The position numbers and the translations under genes are program-made. A model generated the notes under the pieces. That model made no database searches. It was not told the origin of the DNA and saw nothing but the letters and a program-made list of their open reading frames with translations. Shown piece after piece: positions 36,171 through 46,156 of a stretch of 64,000 nt of DNA (position 1 is its first letter; each line of letters opens with the position of its first letter). Origin of the DNA: Adiantum capillus-veneris (lineage: Eukaryota > Streptophyta > Polypodiopsida > Polypodiales > Pteridaceae); NCBI GenBank assembly GCA_014529385.2, contig CM043953.1, positions 62,807,872-62,871,871 on the forward strand. The letters run 5' to 3'.

Positions 36171-36215
36171 GGGTTTGTCCATGCTCGGAAAAAATCGCTC
36201 GGTGCATGGTAACAC

Positions 36216-36644
36216 TCATTTCTCAGAGTGTTTGGGTGTGAGGCTTTCGTGCACATAGATAGAAGCCTAAGATCAAAGCTAGATGCAAAGTCTAAAGAGT
36301 GTTTCTTCATTGGCTATGGAGAAGGGGACTTTGGATATCACCTATGGAATCCTGAAGATGGTAAAATATTTAGAAGTAGGGATGTAATTCTTAATGAACA
36401 AAACATGTATAAAGATTACTTGGAAAGGAAACAAACAAAATAAATAGGTGATGAGTACATGAAGCTTGAGGACCTAAAGACTCAAGGAGTGAAAACGATG
36501 ACAACATACAACAACGTCAACCAAATGAGGAGCCTCAACCTATTCTTCAAAGATACAAGTAGACCTCCAGAAAGGTTTATTCCTTCCTTCAACCATCTCT
36601 TGATCTCAAATTCTAGAGAGCCAAAATTATACCAGGAAGCTATG
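36216..36644 (+). pseudogene. copia pol fragment, second part
   Basis: Continues the fragment broken off at 29492 and corresponds to about 8183-8615 of the complete element: FGCEAFVHIDRSLRSKLDAK, FIGYGEGDFGYHLWNPEDGK, KDYLERKQTK, then a TAA and decayed text to RPPERFIPSFNHLLIS. It is cut at 36644 by the LTR of the minus-strand chromovirus. Confidence 0.9.
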
Positions 36645-36888
36645 TGTAATGGAATTGGCCTATTTACTTTGAGAGTAGCGGAAATTAATGAGAGTACTTT
36701 TGAGAGATGACTTTGCAAGCATAGCGGGTGAACATAATTGAATATAGCAACTTACCAAAATTATACCAGGAAGCTATGTGTAACGGAATTGGCCTATTTA
36801 CTTTGAGAGTAGCGGAAATTAATGAGAGTACTTTTGAGAGATGACTTTGCGAGCATAGCGGGTGAACATAATTGAATATAGCAACATA
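36621..36888. repeat. 134-bp tandem duplication across a copia/LTR junction
   Basis: The unit starting CCAAAATTATACCAGGAAGC occurs at 36621 and 36755 with very few differences. Each unit holds 24 bp of copia followed by about 110 bp of chromovirus LTR, so the duplication happened after the LTR element inserted. Confidence 0.9.
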
Positions 36889-38383
36889 ATCATAGCAATT
36901 AGTTAACTTGGCATGAACAATACTTTTGCAAGAGAGATAATTTAGAGAACATAACAACAGTTGAGGACCGGATTTATGTGGAGCCAGCCCCCCCTCCAAT
37001 AGGCATTTGTATTATGATTTCTCCCATTAAGAGAGACTTGTTACTATACAATCTTTGTGTTCCTTGTGACCTAGGTGATGCAATGAAGATGGAAAGCTTC
37101 ATGCATCACAAACATAACATAAACTTGAAGAAAGCTTTAAATATCCCAAGCCTCAGTCCCAAGACCTCAAACACCTTCGAAGGTGGAGAGAGCTAGCAAG
37201 GAATGAGGGTAGGGAAGAGGAAGAAGAAACATTTCGTAGAAGAAAGAATTAGTTCCTCACTTATCATAACTCTTGTTGCTAGCATACATAATAGCATAGT
37301 AATGAAGAAGAAGGAGATGGCAAGCTTAAGCATTGAAGCATGGCTCTTGGTTGGATTTGCGCTCCATATCCAAGAGTGTTGGTGTAGGCTCTCAACCTCT
37401 ACTTGCTTGTAGAAGGAGAGGGGGCTCTTGAACTTTGCATAGCACACAATGAGAGTGTTTGTGAGTGTGTGTGGGTGATTATACCCCCTAAGCAACCCCC
37501 TAGCTTGCTTGGGTCGACCCCCCCTTGTAGCTCATGCTTGAAGCTCATTATACCCCTCCAGGCCTAGCCAATCACAAGAAGGAGGCATTACAAGCAGCAA
37601 GGGTAGCCTTGAGACAAGTGTCCCCCTTTCCCCTTTGAGAGAGAGGGCTAGATAAATGCTAAATAAATTAATTAAATCTCATAATTTATTATGCGACCCC
37701 TTGGGTGGCCAACCAATAGGCTTCAGGCACACCATGAGGGAAACATGAGGAGGAACTTGACAAGTGTCCCTCTTGCTTTCTTTGTACCATGCATGCCTTG
37801 TGTGAGTGTGTGGGTGTTCTCTCTCATCCCCCCTCATGTAGGGCTCGCCCCCTCCTTGTAGGTATTGAATATTTGACTTTTTGACACCTCAAGCCCCTCA
37901 TACATAGGCCGAGTTCCCACCACAAGCTCTGCCGTTAAGCACTTTAAGCTTGGGCTAGGTTCTCACCTTAAGTGCAACCCTAGCATCTCCAGCATGTCAG
38001 GCACCTCAAGCATCTCAATAATTAAGCACCTCAAGCATCTCAAGCACCTCAAGCACCTTAGTCATCAAGCATGACAAGCAGGACAAGAACCTCGAGTTGG
38101 GTCGGGTTCCCGTGCCTCAAGGTTAGCCCTAGCTTACTTAAGGTCAAAGGACTTTTACACACATTATTGGACGTCTTCAATGAAGCTAACCCTAAGGTCT
38201 TATGCTCCATTGGTTAGCATTGCTCTTTGATAGACCATCTCTCATTTGAGACAGATCTATAAGCACATGTCTATATCTTAACGCTTGTTCCCGTTTATTC
38301 TCCCACATTAAGTGATCAGTTTAATATGAGAGAATCATTTGGGTTGGTTAGATATTAGATATTAGATTTTAGATTTTATGACA
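36645..38383 (-). repeat. 3' LTR of chromovirus copy A
   Basis: About 1.74 kb, minus strand starting TGTCATAAAATC and ending CCATTACA. It includes the 134-bp duplication at its left end and runs of ~10-bp units like CAAGCACCTC at about 37980-38070. Inverted relative to 44661-46153. Confidence 0.82.
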
Positions 38384-38707
38384 TTACCTCTCTCTTGAAA
38401 TCATAGTCGTCCTCGACTATGAGGTAGAAGAGGTAAAGCCTTAGTCATTAGTCAATTTTACTTAGCGGGTAGAGGATCCCTTTTTACCCTACGACATCTT
38501 TCCAAGATGGATGACTAATCCATTTCGTGCTTGGGAGACATAGTTGCCGCAAGCATGTCTGCTCTTTAGTCCATTTCATTCTCCCAAAGTCGTCATCACA
38601 AACATGGTTCTAACCATGCATACTAGTTAAATTTGTGCATAATTAAAAAGAGGACTAGTCTTATAAGACAAAAACATGAGTCATTTAAAAGAAATTTGTA
38701 CATTTGC

Positions 38708-39007
38708 TTACTCTAATGTGGCATTGTAAGCATTGACAAGGTTCATATTATCCTTAAGTTGTATTCCTTGCATCCATCTAGCATCTTCAAAATGATAATT
38801 TCTTAACTTAATAAGATACCATCGAATAATCTTACCATGTCGTAGTACCTTGTCTTCATGCCAAACGATAGCTTCGGGTTGTTGCACCACTTCTTGGTCT
38901 TCAACTTCGGGAGGGTCTTCAATAATTGGTTCAGTTGGTGGCTCTCCTTTGTAGGGCTTAAGTAGGCTTACATGAAAGGCATTGTGTATGAGCCAATGGT
39001 TGGGCAA
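38708..39007 (-). pseudogene. Integrase tail with chromodomain, copy A
   Basis: Reads [20 protein letters not shown] (the GPY/F-side integrase tail), then a chromodomain-like block: [19 protein letters not shown] and [11 protein letters not shown]. Chromodomains guide integration towards certain chromatin marks. The frame is separated from the integrase above by stops and a shift near 39010-39130. Confidence 0.8.
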
Positions 39008-39129
39008 CTTGAGTTGATAAGCCGTCTCATTGATGGGCTTTAAGATTTGGAAAGGACAATGTATCTTTTTGCTAGTTTAGCATAATACTTTTGATGGCCC
39101 ATAGGATTTTTTCCCATCGTTTGCCTTAA

Positions 39130-40050
39130 TCAAGCCTTAGGAAACTTGAGTAAGACCCAATCATTTTCTTTGAACATTAAGTCTCTTCTGTGCTTCTCAG
39201 CAAGCAGCTTTTTGCCTTTGTTGAGAGATGGATATAGCCTCCTTAATCTTTTGAAAAGATTCTTGTAGGTCACGGCTATACTCATCGGCGGTGAAGACTT
39301 CCCATGTACTTTGAGTAGCAAGGGACTTTTAGGTCTTCCCTCAATGATCTCAAAAGGTGCTTTTCCCGTAGAAGTATGTAGAGTATTATTGTAGGCATAC
39401 TCTACAAGAGGTAAGTACTTTTCCCCTTCTGAGCGTTGATCTACTTCAGTAACATAAGTCTTGAGTAGATCGAGTATCGTAAGATTGGCTATCTCACTTT
39501 GGCCATCCGTTTGTGGGTGATAGGGCAAAGAGAAATTCAATCTTGTTTCTAGATTTTCAAAGAGACCTTTCGAAAAATTACTGGTCATTCTAGGATCTCT
39601 ATCTGACACAATGGATGTGGGTAATTCATGGTGCTTGAAAATCTGAGATATGAAGAGAGTTGCCATTTGATGTGCCTTAATAGTCTTTTTGACAAGAATT
39701 AAATGTGCTTGCTTGCTAAACCTGTCAACTATTGTCCATATTCCTGTATTCCCATGGATAGACTTGGGTAATCCAAAGATGAAATCCATGGATATACTCT
39801 CCCATGGTGAATTTGGGATAGGCAATGGCTGGAGTAATCCAGGTTGCTTCCCTCTATCATACTTGGTCTTTTGGCATACTACACATTTTGAAACATACTC
39901 TTGTATGTCCACTTTCATGGTAGGCCAATAGAAGTACGTCTCTACTCCTCGGAGTAGGTGGAATACCTTTATGCCCCGCATATGGAGGAGCATGGAATTC
40001 ATACATAACTTTCTCACGAAGGGAATGGGTAACACATAGCCTATTGCCGT
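39130..40050 (-). pseudogene. Chromovirus integrase, copy A
   Basis: Contains the zinc-site Cys pair (CVVCQKTKYDRG) and the three catalytic acids in SMDFIFGLP, VSDRDPRMTSNF and TDGQSEIAN. The frame stays open to the right for about 30 codons past 40050, but that part is LTR of the inserted gag-only element, not integrase. It has a stop at 39130 before the tail. Copy B has the same protein at 47860-48700 in worse condition. Confidence 0.88.
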
Positions 40051-41265
40051 TGATAAACCACTTTTGGTATGTACAAAGTAGTGCGTATATGCATGGTCAT
40101 GTGTACAAAAATATGTGAATACATGCATTTGGGAGCTTTGCAAAGTGGTTTCAAGTTCGAAAAAAGATGGAACGTGTACACATTGTGAATAGTCAGGTTC
40201 GCGCGCTAGCAGTCGGACACATGTACATGCCCGTATAGGGTATCGGGGCCTTGGATATGGTTTTAGGTGGCTTATTTTGGTTCTATAGAATTTGTTTGAG
40301 CTTTTTAGAATGTAAATAATTCAAGTGACAAGTATGGGTACTCTCATCCCGCTCGAGAAGTTTGACACATGCGGTAATTGTCTATTTCGGCGCCTGATCT
40401 GCGTTGATATGTGCATCAGCCTAGGAGTGGTTAAAAATAGAATATGGGGATGTGGAAAAGTGCTTTGGGTATCAAGGATCAAGAGTGCAAAATTTGGTGA
40501 ATTTTGGAGTCCGTTTGGGGTTTTTCCCGCGAAAAATGTCCGCCAGGGGTCAAAACTGGGCCAAAAAAGGTCAAAAAATGGTCAAAAAAGGTGTGAAATG
40601 GCTTCAAATTGCCACATCACTCACGGTGCCGTGATGGTCCAGAGGACTTTAGAAGAGCAATATCAACACTTTCACCCCTCTGTGTGTGGGAGGAAGCAGG
40701 GTTCCTACAGGTGGTCTAGTGCAGTCCCGTTGCGTTCGCGTCCTGTTTTCGAGTGTGTGGAGGAGTGAATGAGATCTTTCTCTCTTCAATTTTGCACTTG
40801 GGAGAGTCTATGGAAGTTCTGAGGTTTCCATGGATGTGAGTGTGCAAGGAATTGAGGGAAGAAGGTGCAGCTTTCTGCAAGACTATGTGACCCTGTATCG
40901 GTGCCATTAGGGTTTGCGCTACTCCAAAGAGTCCAACAGAGTGGAGTTTGGTGAAGCTTTTGCAATGGTTTGAGAGTGGCCTTTTGTGGATGGAGTTTTT
41001 TGGGTTTTTGATGGTTTTTCATGTATATTTTGGTCACCATCAAGCATGATTTCAAGTGTTGATCACCTCGACTCGCCTTGCAGTGTCTGCGGGCAGACAA
41101 GGGCTTGTAGGTCGAGGCGTTTGGAGTTTGAATTGAGCTTGTGGGTAGAGTTTTCAGGGAGCTTTTGAGTGGTAGTGAGTGAGGTGAGGAATTCAAGTAA
41201 ATTCCTTGTGTTGTGTTGAGTTGTCTGGGTGTGTGAGTGTGTGCACGACATCTTTTGCTCCATCA
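40051..41265 (+). repeat. 5' LTR of the gag-only element
   Basis: 1215 bp, matching 43345-44542 along its whole length (for example AGTCAGGTTCGCGCGCTAGC near 40191). The 3' copy lacks a short piece near 40750-40770. Confidence 0.92.
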
Positions 41266-41270
41266 TCCTT

Positions 41271-41288
41271 TGGCGATCTTGCTAGGGA
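41271..41288 (+). other. Probable primer-binding site of the gag-only element
   Basis: TGGCGATCTTGCTAGGGA, 5 bases after the LTR. It agrees at about 13 of 18 positions with the Asp-tRNA-type site of the Athila-like elements here. Either a mutated Asp-tRNA site or another tRNA. Confidence 0.5.
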
Positions 41289-41367
41289 GCGAAAATTGCC
41301 GGTTGTGCACCCAAAATTTGGATTTTGAGCAGTGTGTACACAAATTTTGGATGTTGAAGGCAGTTTC

Positions 41368-42414
41368 ATGATGGTGGTGCCATTCCAACCATCAATTTTC
41401 ACAGGTTCTGAGGATGCAGACGATTGGCTTGCATCATATGAGTTCGACTTGACATGTTTATGCCGTGCAGTTCCAAGTGAGGCGCAAAAGCTTGCAGGTA
41501 TCAATCTAGTGGTCAGAGGTAATGCAAGAGAATGGTACGAGGGCTTATCACAAGATGAGAAGGCAAATTGGGACATGCTTAAGAGATGCTTTTTGAAGCG
41601 GTTTAAGAAGGTGATCCCTCACCAAGAGGCATGGAAACAGGTCACTAGTTTGTTTATGCAATAGCACGAGTCTATTGCAGATTTTTGGTCAAGATTTGAT
41701 GATGCTTGGAGAGTGTGGAAAGATGCTCTATTGCATGTGGAAGCCATGTCTAAAGAGGAATTTTATTCCGCATTTACAAATATCCAAAGAATACAGGTAT
41801 TCACGAGTTTGTTACAACCAATCCTTAAAGTGAAAGTACAAGAGAAAGAGCCGAATTCCATGCGTGAAGCATTGAAGATAGCACTGCAAAAAGAAAGAAA
41901 GCTATGCGTTGCCACAGGCATGAAGTTCCCTTTTTCAATACGTGGTCTGGATGTGGATGACCTTTATGTGCATAAAGTCATGACTGCAGGTGGTCATGTT
42001 GGCAAGGATAATAGTTTGGAGACAGGTGTGGATGCCCATACGCTCAAAGCCAATGCAAATGAAGTATGTGAAGCAACTTTGGAGACCATATACATGCCTA
42101 TGGTGCAAAATGGCAAGGAAATAGTAGATGAATGCAAAAGTTTGAGCACTAGTGTGGAAAGTGAAGATGATGAGAGTGAAGTTGACAAGGATGAGGTAAC
42201 CTATGATGGTGACACATCTGATGCTTGTGAGAGTTGGTGCGATGATGTATGCGATGATGACATAGAGTCACTAGATCCATTGAAGGATATGGTAGCCTTG
42301 CACAAAGAGCAACGTATCTTTTGGGAAGGAGCTTTGCAGCAACATGATATGGATGCTTGCTTTGATGATGAGATGGTTGGTCTATGGAAAAAGACTTTCT
42401 CCATCGACAAGTGA
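41368..42414 (+). pseudogene. gag of the gag-only element, one internal TAG
   Basis: Start chosen at ATG 41368 (MMVVPFQPSIFTG). Residues about 5-130 fit the retrotransposon gag domain: DADDWLASYEFD, AREWYEGLSQDEKANWDML and CFLKRFKKVI, a pattern of W and F residues typical of gypsy gag. A TAG stop (41662-41664) interrupts, and the frame then continues HESIADFWSRFDDAWRVW to 42414. The second half is acidic (runs such as ESEDDESEVDKDE) and has no CCHC zinc knuckle. It would form particles that package RNA. Confidence 0.78.
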
Positions 42415-43300
42415 AGATGATGCAAGAGAGGATAATGCTATGATGGTCGATGTGACCTTGGATCCATGTGCTTTACCAGAGCTAGGGGTTGGGCAATCCT
42501 CTAGTGGTTGTGATGCAGAGGTATTGGGTCATGAAGGTGATAGGGAAGAGTTCTATGTATGCAAGAATTTGATGCTAGTGCCATCTCCAAGGGATGTCCG
42601 TGAGAATATGCGACCTACAGTTGTTAAGTATAAACTTCTTCAGGATGGGGTAGACAAGGAGGTTAAAGTGACCTTTTTCTTGCATGATAATTTGATGGAT
42701 GCATTTCACATGCTTCAATGTATGTTTGAGCCCTATCCCTTCATCTGTGAAGATCCTCATTGGCAATTGCCGAATCTTGGGGCTAGTTGGCATGATGAAG
42801 ACTGGGTAATGATGTCTTATGTGGCCTTGTATGCAATGCTTTGTCTTTTTAAGTGGAAAATGTATTATCTGGAAGAAGAAGATGCCGGTGATAGTGTTTT
42901 TGAAGCGTCTTTTCAATTTTGGAATGGAGTTGTTAATGATTGGAGTGATGATCTCTTAGCCATAAGAAATGAAGAGCAGTTGATGCGTCAGGAAGATGAT
43001 GTGCAATTTATGGTTGTCAATCAAATGGGATCTAATTATGAGATGCATTTTGAGGTATCTATGGTTCTGAATGATTGTGATAGCTTCTGGTGTGAGATGG
43101 CGTGTAGCAACCTTCGAGGTGATTTATATCATGCTTGGGATCCAGGTGGACAATGGCATTTTGGCAAGAAAAAGGATGTTTTTTTCTTTGATAGGGGTAG
43201 CCTGCTTGAGCATGTAGTTGGTTCTATGCGGATGTGTAAGTTTCCCTATGATCCTGGAGGAATTTTGGGGTCACTTTTGCAGTTTTTTGTCACTGTTTGA
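42344..43300 (+). CDS. Unrecognised ORF of the gag-only element
   Basis: 318 codons from ATG 42344, overlapping the end of gag by 71 bases in the +1 frame, so it may be read by frameshift or separately. I do not recognise it. It is acidic, rich in Trp, Met, Asp and Glu, and has no catalytic motif, zinc site or clear membrane segment. Visible blocks include VKYKLLQDGVDKEVKVTFFL, FEPYPFICEDPHWQLPNLG, and near the end WDPGGQWHFGKK and FPYDPGGILG, a repeated D-P-G-G. That it stays open over 950 bases while gag has a stop hints at former or present coding function; chance is unlikely but not excluded. Confidence 0.5.
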   Translation: MIWMLALMMRWLVYGKRLSPSTSEDDAREDNAMMVDVTLDPCALPELGVGQSSSGCDAEVLGHEGDREEFYVCKNLMLVPSPRDVRENMRPTVVKYKLLQDGVDKEVKVTFFLHDNLMDAFHMLQCMFEPYPFICEDPHWQLPNLGASWHDEDWVMMSYVALYAMLCLFKWKMYYLEEEDAGDSVFEASFQFWNGVVNDWSDDLLAIRNEEQLMRQEDDVQFMVVNQMGSNYEMHFEVSMVLNDCDSFWCEMACSNLRGDLYHAWDPGGQWHFGKKKDVFFFDRGSLLEHVVGSMRMCKFPYDPGGILGSLLQFFVTV

Positions 43301-43344
43301 TGCAAGTGTTGAGCATAAATGCTCTACTTGGGGTTGGGCAATGA

Positions 43345-44542
43345 TGATAAACCACTTTTGGTATGTACAAAGTAGTGTGTATATGCATGGTCATATATAC
43401 AAAAATATGTAAATACATGCATTTGGGAGCTTTGCAAAGTGGTTTCAAGTTCGAAAAAACATGGAACGTGTACACATTGTGAATAGTCAGGTTCGTGCGC
43501 TAGCAGTCGGACACATGTACATGCCCGTATAGGGTATCAGGGCTTTGGATATGGTTTTAGGTGGATTATTTTGGTTCTATAGAATGTGTTTGAGCTTTTT
43601 AGAATGTAAATAATTCAAGTGACAAGTATGGGTACTCTCATCCCGCTCGAGAAGTTTGACACATGCGGTAACTGTCTATTTGCGGCGCCTGATCTGCTGT
43701 GATACGTGCATCACCCTAGAAGTGGTTAAAAATAGAATGTGGGGATGTGGAAAAGTGATTTGGGTATCGAGGATTAAGAGTGTGAAATTTGGTGAATTTT
43801 GGAGTCCGTTTCGGGTTTTTCCTGCGAAAAATGCCCACCGCCAGGTGGTCAAAACTTGGCCAAAAAAGGTCAAAAAATAGTCAAAAAAGGTGTGAAATGG
43901 CTTCAAATTGTCACATCACTCACAGTGCCGTGATGGTCCAGGCTGAGGGAGGACTTTAGAAGAGCAATATCAACACTTTCACCCCTCTGTGTGTGGGAGG
44001 AAGCAGGGTTCCTACAGGTGGTCTAGTGCAGTCCCGTTGCATTCGCGTCCTGTTTTCTCTCTTCAATTTTGCACTTGGGAGAGTCTATGGAAGTTCTCAG
44101 GTTTCCATGGATGTGTGTGTGCAAGGAATTGAGGGAAGAAGGTGCGGCTTTCTGCAAGACTATGTGACCATGTATCGGTGCCATTAGGGTTGGCGCTACT
44201 CCAAAGAGTCCAACAGAGTGGAGTTTGGTGAAGCTTTTGCAATGGTTTGAGAGTGGCCTTTTGTGACTAGAGTTTTTTGGGTTTTTGATGGTTTTTCTTG
44301 TATATTTTGGTCACAATCAAGCGTGATTTCAAGTGTTGATCACCTCGACTCGCCTTGTAGTGTCTACGGGCAGGCAAGGGCTTGTAGGTCGAGGCGTTTG
44401 GAGTTTGAATTGAGCTTGTGGGTAGAGTTTTCAGGGAGCTTTTGAGTGGTAGTGAGTGAGGTGAGGAATTCAAGTAAATTTCTTGTGTTGTGTTGAGTTT
44501 TCTGGGTGTGTGAGTGTGCGAACGACATCTTTTGCTCCATCA
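43345..44542 (+). repeat. 3' LTR of the gag-only element
   Basis: 1198 bp, same ends as 40051-41265. Followed by the CCGT target copy and the resumed chromovirus pol. Confidence 0.92.
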
Positions 44543-44660
44543 CCGTGGAGAAGATAACCATCTTGCAAGGTGAATGGTTCCTCTTTCTTTCCCAAAGCAA
44601 GGGACTAAGTAAAATTGACTAATGACTAAGGTTTTATCTCTTCTACCTCATAGTCGAGGA

Positions 44661-46153
44661 TATAGACCAATGGCAAAGCGGCCCAAATGAGAGATGGTCT
44701 ATCACAGAGCAAGGCTAACCAATGGAGCATAAGACCTTAGGGTTAGCTTCATTGAAGACCTCCAATAATGTGTGTAAAAGTCCTTTGACCTTAGGTAAGC
44801 TAGGGCTGAGCTTGAGGCGCAGGAACCCGACCCAGCTCGAGGTGCTTGTCCTGCTTGTCATGGTTGATGACTAAAGTGCTTGAGGTGCTTGATGATTGAG
44901 GTGCTTGAGATGCTTGAGGTGCTTAATTATTGAGATGCTTGAGGTGCTTGACATGCTTGAGATGCTAGGGTTGCACTTAAGGTAAGAACCTAGCCCAAGC
45001 TTAAAGTGCTTAACGGCCAAGCTTGTGGTGGGAACTGGGCCTATTCATGAGGGGCATGAGGTGTCAAAAAGTCAAAGATTCAATCCCTACAAGGAGGGGG
45101 CGAGCCCTACATGAGGGGGGATGAGAGAGAACACTCACACAAGGCATGCATGGTACAAAGAAAGCAAAAGGGACACTTGTCAAGTTCCTCCTCATGTGCC
45201 CTCATGGTGTGCCTGAAGCCTATTGGTTGGCCACCCAAGGGGTCGAATAATAAATTAGGAGATTTAATTAATTGATTTAGCATTTATCTATCCTCTCTCT
45301 CAAAGGGGAAAGGGGGACACTTGTCTCAAGGCTACCCTTGCTGCTTGTAATGCCTCCTGCTTATGATTGGCTAGGCCTGGAGGGTTCCAATGAGCTTCAA
45401 GCATGAGCTAGAAGGGGGGGGGGGGGGGGGCGACCCAAGCAAGCTAGGGGGTTTCTTAAGGGGTATACTCACCCACACACACTCACAAACACTCTCATTG
45501 TGTGCTATGCAAAGTGCAAGAACTCCCTCTCCTTCTCCAAGCAAGTAGAGGTTGAGAGCCTACACCAACACTCTTGGATATGGAGTGCAAATCCAAACAA
45601 GATCCATGCTTCAATGCTTAAGCTTGCCGTCTCCTTCTTCTTCATTACTATGCTATTATGTATGCTAGCAACAAGAGTTATGATAAGTGAGGAACTAATT
45701 CTTTCTCCTATGAAATGTTTCTTCTTCCTCTTCCCTACCCTCATTCCCTGCTAGCTCTCTCCACCTTCGAAGGTGTTTGAGGTCTTGGGACTGAGGCTTG
45801 GGATAGTTAAAGCTTTCTTCAAGTTTATGTTATGCTTGTGATGCATGAAGCTTTCCATATTCATTGCATCACCTAGGTCACAAGGAACACAAAGATTGTA
45901 TTGTAACAAGTCTCTCTTAGTGGGAGAAATCATAATACAAATGCCGATTGGAGGGGGGACCGGTTCCTCAATTGTTGTCATGTTCTCTAAATTCTCTCTC
46001 TTGCAAAAGTATTGTTCATGCCAAGTTAACTAATTGCTATGATTATGTTGCTATCTTCAACTATGTTCACCCGCTATGCTCACAAAGTCATTTCTCAAAA
46101 GTACTCTCATTAATTTCTGATACTCTCAAGTTAAATAGGCCAATTCCATTACA
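44661..46153 (+). repeat. 5' LTR of chromovirus copy B, first part missing
   Basis: About 1.49 kb, ending CCATTACA. It has the GAGGTGCTTG-type repeats at about 44830-44960 and an 18-base G-run near 45413-45430 where copy A has a C-run of about 8. Inverted match to 36645-38383. Confidence 0.82.
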
Positions 46154-46156
46154 TTG

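Larger units (their letters stand above)
40051..44542 (+). mobile_element. Gag-only LTR retrotransposon (TR-GAG type)
   Basis: LTRs 40051-41265 and 43345-44542 (TGATAAACC to CTCCATCA) enclose about 2.1 kb with a gag gene and a second ORF, but no protease, RT or integrase. CCGT flanks the element on both sides (40047-40050 and 44543-44546), and removing element plus one copy restores a continuous chromovirus integrase. A primer-site-like sequence follows the 5' LTR, and a G-rich GGGGTTGGGC lies near the 3' LTR. Gag-only elements with LTRs are known in plants as TR-GAG and need enzymes from others. LTRs have diverged at many points, so it is not recent. Confidence 0.87.
36645..44612 (-). mobile_element. 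Chromovirus copy A (Ty3/gypsy), 5' part missing
   Basis: Runs leftwards: 3' LTR 36645-38383, untranslated stretch, chromodomain region 38708-39007 and integrase 39130-40050. A gag-only element is inserted at 40051-44542; after it about 66 bp more of the same pol continue (44543-44612), as checked against copy B at about 47760-47825. Everything further upstream (RT, gag, 5' LTR) is gone: at 44613 the sequence switches to copy B in the opposite direction. The chromodomain at the integrase C-terminus marks a chromovirus. Confidence 0.85.

Noticed and set aside
40051-40143. N-terminal 30 residues of the copy A integrase frame
   Set aside because: They are encoded by the LTR of the inserted gag-only element and are not integrase.
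45413-45430. 18-base G-run as a regulatory G-quadruplex
   Set aside because: Copy A has a shorter run at the matching place; simple homopolymer expansion explains it.
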